Shown: positions 1 through 9,326 of the stretch, piece after piece | Numbering within the stretch: the first letter of the stretch is position 1 | How the letters are laid out: each line of letters begins with the position of its first letter | From: Roseiarcus sp963774195 | Lineage (GTDB): Bacteria; Pseudomonadota; Alphaproteobacteria; Rhizobiales; Beijerinckiaceae | Assembly (NCBI GenBank): GCA_963774195.1 | Contig: CAVZDY010000001.1 | Span: forward strand, 248,001-312,000 | Reading direction: 5' to 3' | DNA length: 64,000 nucleotides | Translations under genes and position numbers: made by a program | Notes under the pieces: generated by a model | Database searches by the model: none | Seen by the model: the letters and a program-made list of their open reading frames with translations, nothing else | What the model was told of the DNA's origin: nothing

Positions 1-2
1 TC

Positions 3-1142
3 CTGCTCTCGGGCGAAAGGGAACTGCCCTACCAGCGCCCGCCGCTGTCGAAGGCGTTTCTCAAGGGGGCGATGGGCCGCGACGGCCTGCCGCTGCGCGC
101 CGAACAGTTCTATCGCGACCACGACATCGATCTGCGGCTCGGCGTTGAGGCGACCCGAATCGATCTTGCCGCCCGGCGCATCGAACTCGCTTCCGGCGAA
201 TCAACCGGGTTCGATCATTTGGTCCTGGCGACGGGCGCCCGGCCGCGCGCCTTCGAAGTTCCCGGCGCCGATCTCGACGGGGTGCTTGGCCTGCGGAACA
301 TCGCCGACGCCTTAGCCATACGCGAACGGCTCGGCGCGGGCGTGCGGGTGGTGGTGGTCGGCGCCGGCTTCATCGGCCTCGAAATCGCGGCCACCGCGCT
401 CGCCCTTGGCGGCGACGTCACGGTGGTCGAGATCGCCGAGCGTCCGCTGGGGCGCGCCGTCTCGCCGCTGACCTCCACCTTCTTCCATCAGGCGCATGAG
501 GCGTTCGGCGCCAGATTCCGCTTCAGCGCCGGCGTGACGGCGATCGAAGGATCGGACGGCAAGGCGGCCGCGGTGGTCTTGTCGGACGGCGCGTCGCTTC
601 CCGCCGACGTCGTGATCGTCGGCGTCGGCGTGCTGGCTGAGGATCGGCTGGCGCGCGAAGCGGGCCTCGCCTGTGCGAACGGCGTCGTCGTCGACGAGAG
701 GCTCATCGCCTCCGACCCCGCCGTCTCCGCGATCGGCGACTGCGCTCTGTTCCCGCATGCCTCGCTCGGCCAGCCGATCCGGCTGGAATCGGTGCAGAAC
801 GCGACCGATCAGGGCCGCACCGTCGCGCGGCGGCTCGCCGGCAAGCCGGAGACCTACGCGGCCGTGCCGTGGTTCTGGAGCGACCAGGGCGACCTCAAGC
901 TGCAAATCGCCGGCCTCGCCCATGGCGTCGACCGCTGGGAACTGCGCGGCGACCCGAAGTCGCGCGCCTTCGCAGCGTTCGGCTTTCGCGGCGCGAGCCT
1001 CGCCGCGGTGGAGACGGTCAATCGCGGCGGCGACCATATGGCCGCGCGCCGCATCCTCGACGCCGCGCTGCCACTGACGCCCGAGCAGGCGGGTGACCTC
1101 GAGTTCGATCTGCGCAAGCTGGCGCTGTCGGCTCGGAAGTAG
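3..1142 (+). CDS. FAD/NAD(P)-dependent ferredoxin reductase, 5'-partial
   Basis: The gene enters from the left edge; reading from base 3 the frame is open and begins with the FAD-side motif LPYQRPPLSKAFLKG typical of this family, so the ATG at 72 is internal. It then shows ATGA (end of the FAD domain), the NAD-binding VVVVGAGFIGLEIA and the second FAD contact SAIGDC, followed by the C-terminal reductase domain. Such proteins pass electrons from NAD(P)H to a small ferredoxin or Rieske protein serving an oxygenase or P450. The partner is not visible because the upstream part lies outside the window. The gene at 58,712-60,232 is a paralogue that carries an added Rieske domain. Confidence 0.9.
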   Translation: MLSGERELPYQRPPLSKAFLKGAMGRDGLPLRAEQFYRDHDIDLRLGVEATRIDLAARRIELASGESTGFDHLVLATGARPRAFEVPGADLDGVLGLRNIADALAIRERLGAGVRVVVVGAGFIGLEIAATALALGGDVTVVEIAERPLGRAVSPLTSTFFHQAHEAFGARFRFSAGVTAIEGSDGKAAAVVLSDGASLPADVVIVGVGVLAEDRLAREAGLACANGVVVDERLIASDPAVSAIGDCALFPHASLGQPIRLESVQNATDQGRTVARRLAGKPETYAAVPWFWSDQGDLKLQIAGLAHGVDRWELRGDPKSRAFAAFGFRGASLAAVETVNRGGDHMAARRILDAALPLTPEQAGDLEFDLRKLALSARK

Positions 1143-1176
1143 GAGCGGCAGCGTCGTTCCCGCGCCAGGCGAGCCC

Positions 1177-1262
1177 TGTCATGCCCGCGAAAGCGGGCCG
1201 CCCAGGAGTCAAAAGACGAAGGCCTGCCGCGGTTGTCTGCCCCCGCCTTCGCGGGGGCGACA
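1177..1262. repeat. intergenic palindromic repeat, copy A
   Basis: An approximately 86-bp element starts with TGTCATGCCCGCGAAAGCGG and ends in a CGCGGGGGCGACA arm, giving an imperfect palindrome. A second copy with the same arms and a similar core (GGCGAAGGCCTG-like) lies at 40,010-40,096. It separates two genes ending toward each other. Elements of this type are common in Rhizobiales intergenic DNA. Confidence 0.75.
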
Positions 1263-1295
1263 GTCGCGCTGCGACACTGGCCGCCGAGGCTTCGG

Positions 1296-2351
1296 CTACT
1301 TCCCGAGATGCGCGTTGAAGAACTGCGCGATCTCGCCGAACGCCTCCTTGGTCTCCGGCGCGCGATCATCTGCCTGGTACTGCGCGTGCAACTCCGCCTC
1401 GAACACATTGAGGGCGGCGTCGACGCCGGCTTCGCGCAGCTTGCGGTGCACGCGCACCGTGTTGCTGAGCAGCAGGTCGCGGGTGCCCGTAGTCAGGATG
1501 GTGGGCGGGAAGCCGTGCATGTCGCCATAGACGGGCGACAACAGCGGGTCGTGCAGGTCATGGCCATGCGCATAGATCAGCGTCGCGGCGTGGCAGAAAC
1601 CGTTGGGCGAGACCAGGACGTTGTCCACCTTCTCATTGGTGTAGAAGCTGTCGCCGGTCTTGGTGACATCCGACATCGGCGTGCCGGCGGAAATGGCGCC
1701 GGGGAGCGCGACGCCGTCCTGCTTGGCCTTCAGCACCATTTCGAGCGTCAGGGCGCCGCCTGCCGAGGTGCCGAAGATGCCGACGTTCTTGGGATCGGTC
1801 GTCTTGATGACGGACTTGTAGACCGTCATGGCGTCGTCGAGCGCGGCGGGGAAATAGGCCTCCGGCGGCATACGATAATCCACGGCGATCACTTTAACGT
1901 GACCGAACCCGGCCATCATGATCGCTTCGGTCGTGCCGAACTCGCCGGGGAACAGGACGTAGCAACCACCGTGCACATGAACCAGCACGCGGTTGCCGTT
2001 CTCCGGCGCGATGACATCCGGCGTGATCACATGCACCTTCACGCCGTCGATGGTGGAGGCCTCCATCTTCACATGCATCCGGCCCATCAGGTCAGGGATC
2101 GTCTTGACGACGCCGGCGGCCTGCTTGTCGGCGTAGGCGCGCGCTTCCTCGCCGGTCTTCCACAGATCGCTCCAGTCGGGGTTCAGCGGGCGCGCGATGA
2201 GCGCTTGCATCTCCGGGCTGACGTCGGTCGGCACGGCGAGCGTCTTCGCCGGAACGCGGCGATAATCGTCCGGCTGCGATTGCGCGAGCGCCATGCCCGG
2301 GGCGGCGAGCGCTGCGGCAAGAGCCAACAAGGCGAGGCTTCGGGGTTTCAT
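1296..2351 (-). CDS. secreted alpha/beta hydrolase (acetyl-esterase type)
   Basis: A 351-residue protein. The ATG at 2351 is chosen over an upstream in-frame start because AGGAAG lies just before it and it opens a signal peptide (residues 1-23, ending AMALA-like). The oxyanion motif is HGGCY (127-131; HGGG is usual in hormone-sensitive-lipase-type esterases), the nucleophile elbow is GTSAGG (Ser196), and Asp292 and His322 complete a plausible triad. It probably hydrolyses a short-chain ester in the periplasm; the substrate is unknown. It lies 160 bp downstream of livM on the same strand and may be co-transcribed. Confidence 0.8.
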   Translation of the reverse strand: MKPRSLALLALAAALAAPGMALAQSQPDDYRRVPAKTLAVPTDVSPEMQALIARPLNPDWSDLWKTGEEARAYADKQAAGVVKTIPDLMGRMHVKMEASTIDGVKVHVITPDVIAPENGNRVLVHVHGGCYVLFPGEFGTTEAIMMAGFGHVKVIAVDYRMPPEAYFPAALDDAMTVYKSVIKTTDPKNVGIFGTSAGGALTLEMVLKAKQDGVALPGAISAGTPMSDVTKTGDSFYTNEKVDNVLVSPNGFCHAATLIYAHGHDLHDPLLSPVYGDMHGFPPTILTTGTRDLLLSNTVRVHRKLREAGVDAALNVFEAELHAQYQADDRAPETKEAFGEIAQFFNAHLGK

Positions 2352-2511
2352 GAGCTTCCTTTTGATTGCAATGGCGGCGGGCGCCGCCCGATGGTGCGGC
2401 GTCGCGGACTGCGCCGACGGCGACCGCAGGACGCGACTCGCGCGGCCCTGGCTGAATACCGCCACTATTTCTCAGGAAGCGCGCTTCAAAAGCGCGTGAC
2501 GCAGCCGCCGC

Positions 2512-3480
2512 TCAGATCGACCATTTGAGCACCTTGCCGATCTCGCCGACGATGCCCCGGCGAAACACCAGCACGCAGGCGATGAACACCGCGCCCTGAA
2601 TGACGGTGACCCACTGGCCATACTGGGCGAGATAGTTCTGCATCGACACGACCACGAGCGCGCCGACGACCGGGCCGTAGAGCGTGCCCATACCGCCGAG
2701 CAACGTCATCAAGATCACCTCGCCCGACATCGCGAAGCCGACGTCGGTCAGCGAGGCGTTCTGCACGACGATCGCCTTGGTTGCGCCGGCGAGCCCAGCG
2801 AGCGCGGCGGAGAGAACGAAGGCGGCGAGCTTATAGCGCGCGACACGATAGCCGAGCGAAACGGCGCGCGGCTCATTCTCGCGAATGGCCTTCAGGATTT
2901 CGCCGAACGGCGAATTGATCGTCCGATAGACGCCGAGGAAACCCAGCAGGAACACCACCGCGGTGAAGGCGTAGAGGAGCATCGGCTGCGAGAGGTCGAT
3001 GAAGCCGAACGCATGGCCCTGCGGGACGGCCTGGATGCCGTCCTCGCCATGCGTGAAGGGCGCCTCGACGCAGAAGAAATAAACCATCTGCGACAGCGCG
3101 ACGGTGATCATCGCGAAATAGATGCCCTGGCTGCGGATCGCGAGGGCGCCCGCGACGAGCCCGAGGACGGCGGAGCTCGCGACGCCGGCGAGAATCGCGA
3201 GGACCGGGTCGAGCCCCCACACTTTGGCGGCATGCGCGCTGACGTAGCTCGCGAGGCCCAGGAACATCGCATGGCCGAACGACAGCAGCCCGACATAGCC
3301 GATCAGCAGATTGAACGCGCAGGCGAACAGCGCAAAGCATAGCGCCTGCATGACGAAGAAGGGATAGGCGACGAAGGGCGCCGCGGCGAGCGCCGCCAGC
3401 AGGATCAGGAAGACGAAGCCGAATTCACGGCCTTCGACAGGGAGCGCTTTTGTGGGCGCGGCGACCGGATTGCTGCTCAT
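2512..3480 (-). CDS. livM: branched-chain amino-acid-type ABC transporter permease (LivM family)
   Basis: A 322-residue membrane protein with about nine hydrophobic segments and the LivM signature NLLIGYVGLLSFGHAMFLG. The ATG at 3480 lies 1 bp after the livH stop and is preferred to the TTG at 3498, which would overlap livH. It is the last permease of the operon livG-livF-livH-livM read right to left. The imported substrate is unknown; HAAT-family systems carry amino acids, urea, amides or aromatic acids. No substrate-binding protein is adjacent. Confidence 0.88.
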   Translation of the reverse strand: MSSNPVAAPTKALPVEGREFGFVFLILLAALAAAPFVAYPFFVMQALCFALFACAFNLLIGYVGLLSFGHAMFLGLASYVSAHAAKVWGLDPVLAILAGVASSAVLGLVAGALAIRSQGIYFAMITVALSQMVYFFCVEAPFTHGEDGIQAVPQGHAFGFIDLSQPMLLYAFTAVVFLLGFLGVYRTINSPFGEILKAIRENEPRAVSLGYRVARYKLAAFVLSAALAGLAGATKAIVVQNASLTDVGFAMSGEVILMTLLGGMGTLYGPVVGALVVVSMQNYLAQYGQWVTVIQGAVFIACVLVFRRGIVGEIGKVLKWSI

Positions 3481-3481
3481 C

Positions 3482-4372
3482 TTATGCGACTTTTCCAAAG
3501 AGGCCCGCCGGTTTGATGAGAAGGACGATCGCCATGATGACGAAGACGACGGTGTTCGAGGCTTCCGGATAGAAGACCTTGGTCAACCCCTCGACGACGC
3601 CGAGCACGAAGCCGGTGATGATCGACCCGAGGATCGAGCCCATGCCGCCGATCACCACGACCGCGAAGACGACCGCGATAATGTCCGCGCCCATGCCGGG
3701 GCGTACCTGATTGATCGGCGCGGCGAGCACGCCCGCGAGCGCCGCCAGCCCGACGCCGAATCCGTAGGTCAGCGTAATCATGCGCGGCACGTTGACGCCG
3801 AAGGCGCGCACCAGCGTCGGATTCTCGGTCGCGGCGCGCAGATAGGCGCCGAGCTTCGTCTTCTCGATGGTGAACCATGTGGCGAAGCACACGACGGCGG
3901 AGAAGACGATGACCCACGCCCGGTAGTTCGGCAGGAACATGAAGCCGAGGTTCCGCGCGCCTGCGAGCTGCGGCGGGATGGCGTAGGGCATGCCCGACGC
4001 TCCGTAGAAATTCTGGAAGACGCCCTGGATCACCAGCGCGATGCCGAAGGTGAGCAGCAGGCCGTAGAGCGGATCGAGCCCACGCAGGCGGTAGAGCAGC
4101 GTACGCTCGAGCAGCGCGCCGAAGGCGCCGACGATCAGCGGCGAGCCGATCAGCGCCCACCAATAGTTCAGCCCGAGGCCGTGCAGCAGGAAATAAGCGG
4201 CGAAGGCGCCGAGCATGTAGAAGGCGCCATGGGCGAAATTGACGATGTTCAACATGCCGAAGATCACGGCGAGGCCGAGACTGAGCAGCGCGTAGAACGA
4301 GCCGTTGATGAGGCCGATCAGCAATTGCCCGTAAAGCTGCGGGGCCGAAATGACGTGGCCGAAGACATTCAT
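3482..4372 (-). CDS. livH: branched-chain amino-acid-type ABC transporter permease (LivH family)
   Basis: A 296-residue polytopic inner-membrane protein with the LivH hallmarks LINGSFYALLSLGLAVIFG and NIVNFAHGAFYMLGAF near the N-terminus and a conserved VVIGGMGSILGSIITG loop toward the C-terminus. It pairs with LivM to form the channel and is driven by LivG and LivF. The gene starts about 50 bp after livF and its stop nearly abuts livM, consistent with one transcript. Confidence 0.88.
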   Translation of the reverse strand: MNVFGHVISAPQLYGQLLIGLINGSFYALLSLGLAVIFGMLNIVNFAHGAFYMLGAFAAYFLLHGLGLNYWWALIGSPLIVGAFGALLERTLLYRLRGLDPLYGLLLTFGIALVIQGVFQNFYGASGMPYAIPPQLAGARNLGFMFLPNYRAWVIVFSAVVCFATWFTIEKTKLGAYLRAATENPTLVRAFGVNVPRMITLTYGFGVGLAALAGVLAAPINQVRPGMGADIIAVVFAVVVIGGMGSILGSIITGFVLGVVEGLTKVFYPEASNTVVFVIMAIVLLIKPAGLFGKVA

Positions 4373-4420
4373 TTCAACCGCCCTTTTGCCGCAAGCCCGG
4401 CGCGCGCGCCCTGCCCGCCA

Positions 4421-5173
4421 TCAAACGCCGAGATAGTCATGCAGCTTGCCCATGTTGGCGGCGAGCTCGGAATTGGCGAAGGCGTCGATGATCCGGCCAT
4501 GCTCCATGACGAAGTAGCGATCGGCGACGGTCGCGGCGAAGCGGAAGTTCTGCTCGACGAGCAGGATGGTGAAGCCCTCGCGCTTCAGCTCGGCGATGGT
4601 GCGGCCGATCTGCTGAATGATCACCGGCGCCAGACCCTCGGTCGGCTCGTCGAGCATCAGGAACCGCGCGCCGGTGCGCAAAATGCGGGCGATCGCCAGC
4701 ATTTGCTGCTCGCCGCCCGAGAGCTTGCCGCCGCCGCTGCCCAAGCGCTCGGCGAGATTGGGGAAGAGCGCGAAGATGCGCTCGAGCGTCAGTCCGCCGG
4801 AGCTCGCGATCCGCGGCGGCAGCATCAGATTTTCGCGCACACTGAGGCTAGCGAAGATGCCCCGCTCCTCCGGGCAGATCGCGACGCCGAGCCGCGCGAT
4901 GCGATCGGCGGAAAGGCCGACCGTTTCGGCGCCGCCGAACTTCGCCGAGCCCTTGCGCTTGCCGACGATGCCCATGATCGACTTGAGCGTCGTCGTCTTG
5001 CCGGCGCCGTTGCGGCCCAGCAGGGTCACGACCTCGCCGGGGCGGACGTCGAAGTCGACGCCGTGCAAAATGTGCGATTCGCCGTACCAGGCTTGCAGGC
5101 CCGAAACGGCGAGCAGCGGCTGCTCGTTGTGCGCCGCGCGTCCGCGCTTGGCGATGTCCACGACCTCACCCAT
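4421..5173 (-). CDS. livF: ABC transporter ATP-binding protein (LivF family)
   Basis: A 250-residue cytoplasmic ATPase. Walker A is GRNGAGKT (53-60), the signature is LSGGEQQMLAIAR, Walker B is FLMLDEPTEGL, and the switch histidine is replaced by Gln (ILLVEQNF), which is normal for LivF. The N-terminus has about 20 extra residues before the ABC fold. Its start overlaps the end of livG by 8 bp, implying translational coupling. Confidence 0.9.
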   Translation of the reverse strand: MGEVVDIAKRGRAAHNEQPLLAVSGLQAWYGESHILHGVDFDVRPGEVVTLLGRNGAGKTTTLKSIMGIVGKRKGSAKFGGAETVGLSADRIARLGVAICPEERGIFASLSVRENLMLPPRIASSGGLTLERIFALFPNLAERLGSGGGKLSGGEQQMLAIARILRTGARFLMLDEPTEGLAPVIIQQIGRTIAELKREGFTILLVEQNFRFAATVADRYFVMEHGRIIDAFANSELAANMGKLHDYLGV

Positions 5174-5921
5174 GGCCGACCCCGAGATAAGCCTGCTTCA
5201 CCTCGGGATTCTCCGAGACCGTGTGGTAATCGCCCTCGGCCAGCACACGCCCCCGCGTCAGCACGGTGATCCGATCCGAGAGATTGGCGACCACCTGAAG
5301 ATTGTGCTCGACCATCAGAATGGTGCGATTGGCGGAAACGCGGCGGATGAGGGCGGCGATGCGGTCGATGTCCTCATGCCCCATGCCGGCCATCGGTTCG
5401 TCGAGCAACAGCATTTCCGGATCGAGCGCGAGGGTCGTCGCGATCTCGAGGGCGCGCTTGCGGCCATAGGAGATCTCGACCGCAATCGAATGGGCCCAGT
5501 CGGCGAGGCCGACCGCCTCCAAAAGCTCCATCGCGCGCTCGTTGAGCGGCCTCAGCACTTTCTTGGTGCGCCAGAAATCGAACGAGTCGCCGCGCTTTCG
5601 TTGCAGCGCGATGCGGACGTTCTCCAGCGCGGTGAGGTGGGGAAACACCGCCGAAATCTGGAACGAGCGCACGAGACCGAGGCGCGCGACGTCGGCCGGA
5701 CGGACGCCGGTGATGTCGCGCCCATTAAAGACGATGCGCCCAGACGTCGGTTTGACGAATTTTGTGAGCATATTGAAGCAGGTTGTCTTGCCCGCTCCGT
5801 TCGGCCCGATCAACGCATGGATCGAGCCGCGCCGGATCTTCAGGCTGACGTCGCTCACCGCGGCGAACTCGCCAAACGACTTGCCCAGGCGCTCGGTCAC
5901 AAGGATGCAATCCTCGCTCAT
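5166..5921 (-). CDS. livG: ABC transporter ATP-binding protein (LivG family)
   Basis: A 251-residue ATPase with Walker A GPNGAGKT (39-46), Walker B LLLDEPMAGMG and the LivG-type VEHNL switch. The signature is ISYGRKR rather than LSGGE, as often seen in LivG proteins. It is the first gene of the livGFHM operon. The absence of a nearby LivK/J means the binding protein must be encoded elsewhere or shared with another system, such as the complete livKHMGF set at 46-50.5 kb. Confidence 0.9.
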   Translation of the reverse strand: MSEDCILVTERLGKSFGEFAAVSDVSLKIRRGSIHALIGPNGAGKTTCFNMLTKFVKPTSGRIVFNGRDITGVRPADVARLGLVRSFQISAVFPHLTALENVRIALQRKRGDSFDFWRTKKVLRPLNERAMELLEAVGLADWAHSIAVEISYGRKRALEIATTLALDPEMLLLDEPMAGMGHEDIDRIAALIRRVSANRTILMVEHNLQVVANLSDRITVLTRGRVLAEGDYHTVSENPEVKQAYLGVGHG

Positions 5922-6037
5922 AGACGCCGACCGCCCGCCCGCATGCGATTCTCTCCCAAAGTGTGGTTCTCGCTAGGAAAGACTGTGTCGCCTTCCTTGT
6001 AAAGCTCGAACCTTGGGCGTCTGACGCGAAATGCGCG

Positions 6038-7024
6038 TCATGCCTGACGGTTGTGCAAGCGGCGTTCCCAGTCGAGCGCCTGACGAACGATGTCGTCGAG
6101 ATTGTCGCGGCTCGGCTTCCAGCCCAGCACCTCGCGAACGCGCTCGGCTTTGGCGACGATGGCGGCCGGGTCGCCCAGGCGGCGGGGGGCGTGGTTCACC
6201 TTGAAATCGACCCCGGAGACGCGTTTGACGACTTCGATCACCTCTTTGACAGTCGCGCCGTGGCCATAGCCGCAGTTGCAGGTCACGCTGTCGCCGCCAT
6301 CCCGGAGATAGGTAAGCGCGGCGAGGTGGGCGTCGATCAGGTCGGAGACCTGGATATAGTCGCGCACGCAAGTTCCGTCGCGCGTCTCATAGTCCTCGCC
6401 GAAAATGTCCATGCTGGCGTGACGCCCGAGCGCCGTCTGGACGCCGCGCTTGACCAGATGGGTAGCATTCGGCGTCGACTGGCCGAGCCGGCCTTTGGGA
6501 TCGGCTCCGGCGACGTTGAAATAGCGCAGCACGACATGGCGCAGGTCGTGCGCTCGCGAGGCGTCCTGCAGCATCCATTCGACCATCAGCTTTGAGCGGC
6601 CATAGGGCGAAATCGGCGCGAGCGCCGCATCCTCGCCGACCGGCTCGGCCGAAGTCTCGCCGTAGACCGCCGCAGTGGAGGAAAAGATGAATTTCTTCAC
6701 CCCGCCCTTGACCGCGCATTGGATCAGGCTCAGCGCCTTGGCGGTGTTGTTGAGATAGTAGCCGAGCGGGTCGGCGACCGATTCCGGCACCACGATCTTA
6801 GCCGCGAAATGCGCGATTGCGTCGATTTCGTGCTCGGCGATCAGGCGCGAGACGAGCTCGGCGTCGCCGAAGTCGCCGACGACGAGCTTCGCCGCCGCCG
6901 GCACCGCCCAGGCGAATCCCGTGGAGAGATTGTCCAGAACGACGACGTTCTCGCCCGCGTCGAGCAGGCCGAGGGTCATGTGTCCGCCAATGTACCCGGC
7001 TCCGCCGGTAACCAAAACCGCCAT
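6038..7024 (-). CDS. galE: UDP-glucose 4-epimerase
   Basis: A 328-residue short-chain dehydrogenase/reductase. It shows the NAD-binding GGAGYIGGH (7-15), the catalytic SSTAAVYG and Tyr141-x3-Lys145 (YGRSK), and the usual VRDYIQVSDLIDAHL substrate loop. It interconverts UDP-glucose and UDP-galactose for polysaccharide and lipopolysaccharide synthesis. The start at 7024 is preceded by GAGGCGAAG. It is transcribed away from galU, which makes the glucose nucleotide it uses. Confidence 0.93.
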   Translation of the reverse strand: MAVLVTGGAGYIGGHMTLGLLDAGENVVVLDNLSTGFAWAVPAAAKLVVGDFGDAELVSRLIAEHEIDAIAHFAAKIVVPESVADPLGYYLNNTAKALSLIQCAVKGGVKKFIFSSTAAVYGETSAEPVGEDAALAPISPYGRSKLMVEWMLQDASRAHDLRHVVLRYFNVAGADPKGRLGQSTPNATHLVKRGVQTALGRHASMDIFGEDYETRDGTCVRDYIQVSDLIDAHLAALTYLRDGGDSVTCNCGYGHGATVKEVIEVVKRVSGVDFKVNHAPRRLGDPAAIVAKAERVREVLGWKPSRDNLDDIVRQALDWERRLHNRQA

Positions 7025-7159
7025 CTTCGCCTCGCATTACCGGCCGGCTCTTGCCATCTTTATAAAGTTGTTTCAATCAACGAAACGTGTCGAGGGCAAT
7101 TACGCGCAACCGGATCCGTCCGCCAGCGTTGGTGGAGAGTCCGCCCAAGAGGTTTGCGA

Positions 7160-8041
7160 ATGAATAAACCGATCCGAAAGGCGATCCTGCCGGTCGCGGG
7201 ACTTGGAACCCGATTCCTGCCCGCCACCAAAGCGATCCCCAAGGAGATGCTGACCGTCGTCGATCGCCCGATCCTGCAGCACGTCGTCGATGAGGCGCGC
7301 GCGGCGGGTGTGGAACAGTTCATTTTCGTCACCGGCCGCAACAAGGGCGTCATCGAGGACCACTTCGACATCGCCTACGAGCTCGACGACACGCTGCGCA
7401 AGCGCGGCAAGGAGAAGGAGCTCGCCGCTTTGGCGGCCGACCTGCTGCCGGAGGGCTCGACCAGCTTCACGCGCCAGCAGGCGCCGCTCGGTCTCGGTCA
7501 TGCGGTCTGGTGCGCGCGCGAGATGGTCGGCAACGAGCCATTCGCGCTGCTGCTGCCGGACATGATCACGGCCGCGGGCGACCGCCAGAGCCGTTGCCTC
7601 GCCCAATGCGTCGAGGCCTACGTCAAGCACGGCGGCAACATCATCGCGGTCGAAGAGGTTTCCCCTACCGAGACGCATCAATACGGCGTCGTCGCGGTCG
7701 GCAAGGACTTCGGGCATACGTTCGAGATCAAAGGCATGGTCGAGAAGCCGCCGCGTGGGCAGGCCCCCTCGAACCTCATCATCTCGGGCCGCTACATTCT
7801 CCAGCCGGAAATCTTCTCCATCTTGGGGTCGATTCCGAAGGGCACGGGTAACGAATTCCAGTTGACCGACGGCATGATCGAGCTCGCCAAGGGACAGGGT
7901 TTCCACGGCGTGCGTTTCGACGGCCGGACCTACGACTGCGGCTCCAAGCTCGGCTTCCTGACCGCCAATCTCGCCTTTGGGCTCCAGCGGGAAGATCTCG
8001 CCGGCCCGCTGCGGCAGGAGATTGGCAAACTGCTGGCCTGA
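7160..8041 (+). CDS. galU: UTP-glucose-1-phosphate uridylyltransferase
   Basis: A 293-residue enzyme, normal GalU length, starting at the ATG at 7160. The nucleotide-binding signature GLGTRFLPATKAIPKEML lies near the N-terminus, with the later conserved VEKPP and GNEFQLTD segments. It makes UDP-glucose from glucose-1-phosphate and UTP. Longer in-frame starts upstream would run through the galE-galU promoter region and lack family similarity. The 135-bp divergent spacer with galE probably holds both promoters. Confidence 0.93.
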   Translation: MNKPIRKAILPVAGLGTRFLPATKAIPKEMLTVVDRPILQHVVDEARAAGVEQFIFVTGRNKGVIEDHFDIAYELDDTLRKRGKEKELAALAADLLPEGSTSFTRQQAPLGLGHAVWCAREMVGNEPFALLLPDMITAAGDRQSRCLAQCVEAYVKHGGNIIAVEEVSPTETHQYGVVAVGKDFGHTFEIKGMVEKPPRGQAPSNLIISGRYILQPEIFSILGSIPKGTGNEFQLTDGMIELAKGQGFHGVRFDGRTYDCGSKLGFLTANLAFGLQREDLAGPLRQEIGKLLA

Positions 8042-8185
8042 AGACGGCTTGCGTGACGGCAGGCTCCGCGCCATCGCGGGGCCGCCGGCCAAGCAAACGA
8101 ATCGGCAAGAAGCCGGCCAAGTCCATCGCAGACAAGCAACTTTCTCCCCCTCGCAGCGTTGTCGTTGCGTTCCGGAGACGCATCG

Positions 8186-9298
8186 ATGTTTGCGCCGCGA
8201 TGGGCTTATCTCGGTCTGGCTGCGCTGGCCGGTTTCATGCTCGGCCGGCAGGGGCAATACAGCCTCACGGGCGTACGCGATCGCTCGTCCGGCGCCTTTG
8301 GCCGACGGCGCAACGACGGCTCGCCGCCGGCGCAACGCGCTCGCGCGGCCGAGCTAGGCCGCGGCCGATCCGCCAGGGCGCCGTGGCAGATCCCTGCCAA
8401 GGGCTGGAAGGATATCCTCTGGCGCAGCTACCAAGGTTTGAACGACAATCGACTGCTTGCCGTCGCGGCCGGCGTCGTCTTTTACGGACTGCTCGCGCTC
8501 TTCCCGGCGATGACGGCGATCGTGTCGCTCTACGGCCTCTTTGCGAATCCGACGACCATCAACGACCAGCTTTCCACCGCGTCGGGAATTCTGCCGGGCG
8601 GAGCGCTCGACGTCGTTCGTGACGAAGTGAGCCGCCTCGCCGGCCACAGCGGAGCCAAGTTGGGCGTCGGCTTCATCGTCGGCCTCGCGGTGGCGCTTTG
8701 GAGCGCGAACGCCGGCGCCAAGGCGATGATCGACGCGCTCAACGTCGCCTACGACGAGAAAGAGAAGCGCAGCTTCGTCATCCTCAACCTCGTTTCTCTC
8801 GCCTTCACGATCGCGGGCATCGCCGCGATTCTCTTGGCGATCGGCGCCGTCGTCGTGCTGCCGGTCTTGCTGAGCTTCCTCGGCCTCGGAAACGTCACCG
8901 ACACGCTGCTGCGCCTTGCCCGGTGGCCGATTCTGCTGGTTCTCGTCATTGGGGGACTGGCCGCGCTCTTTCGCTACGCCCCGAGTCGACGCGAGGCGCG
9001 CTGGCAGTGGCTGACCATCGGCAGCATTTTCGCCGCGGTGGCCTGGCTCGTGGGCTCCGCTTTGCTTTCTTGGTATCTCGCCGATTTTGCCAATTACGAT
9101 GCGACATACGGTTCGCTGGGCGCAGGCATCGGCATGATGATGTGGATGTGGATGTCCTCCGTCGTGATCCTGTTCGGCGCTCAGCTCAACGCCGAGAGCG
9201 AACGGCAGACTGTCGAGGATTCCACTGCCGAAAGCGATAAACCCCTCGGCGCGCGCGGGGCCGTGGCGGCCGACACGGTCGGAGAAGCGCAATTCTGA
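8186..9298 (+). CDS. YihY/BrkB-family inner-membrane protein
   Basis: A 370-residue protein starting at the ATG at 8186, with GGAGA about 11 bp upstream. After an N-terminal hydrophobic segment and a basic, low-complexity stretch it has the BrkB core: six hydrophobic helices, an AAGVVFYGLLALFPAMTA start and a YGSLGAGIGMMMWMW ending helix. The C-terminal tail is polar and rich in Glu, Asp and Ala. The family's molecular role is unsettled; transporter roles have been suggested. It stands alone between galU and a convergent gene. Confidence 0.85.
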   Translation: MFAPRWAYLGLAALAGFMLGRQGQYSLTGVRDRSSGAFGRRRNDGSPPAQRARAAELGRGRSARAPWQIPAKGWKDILWRSYQGLNDNRLLAVAAGVVFYGLLALFPAMTAIVSLYGLFANPTTINDQLSTASGILPGGALDVVRDEVSRLAGHSGAKLGVGFIVGLAVALWSANAGAKAMIDALNVAYDEKEKRSFVILNLVSLAFTIAGIAAILLAIGAVVVLPVLLSFLGLGNVTDTLLRLARWPILLVLVIGGLAALFRYAPSRREARWQWLTIGSIFAAVAWLVGSALLSWYLADFANYDATYGSLGAGIGMMMWMWMSSVVILFGAQLNAESERQTVEDSTAESDKPLGARGAVAADTVGEAQF

Positions 9299-9326
9299 AT
9301 TTCGGCGACGGGGGCCGACAGGCCCT

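Noticed and set aside
3452..5269. 605-codon plus-strand frame across the liv genes
   Set aside because: Opposite strand of livH and livF; low-complexity Arg/Asp/Glu content typical of GC-rich antisense frames.
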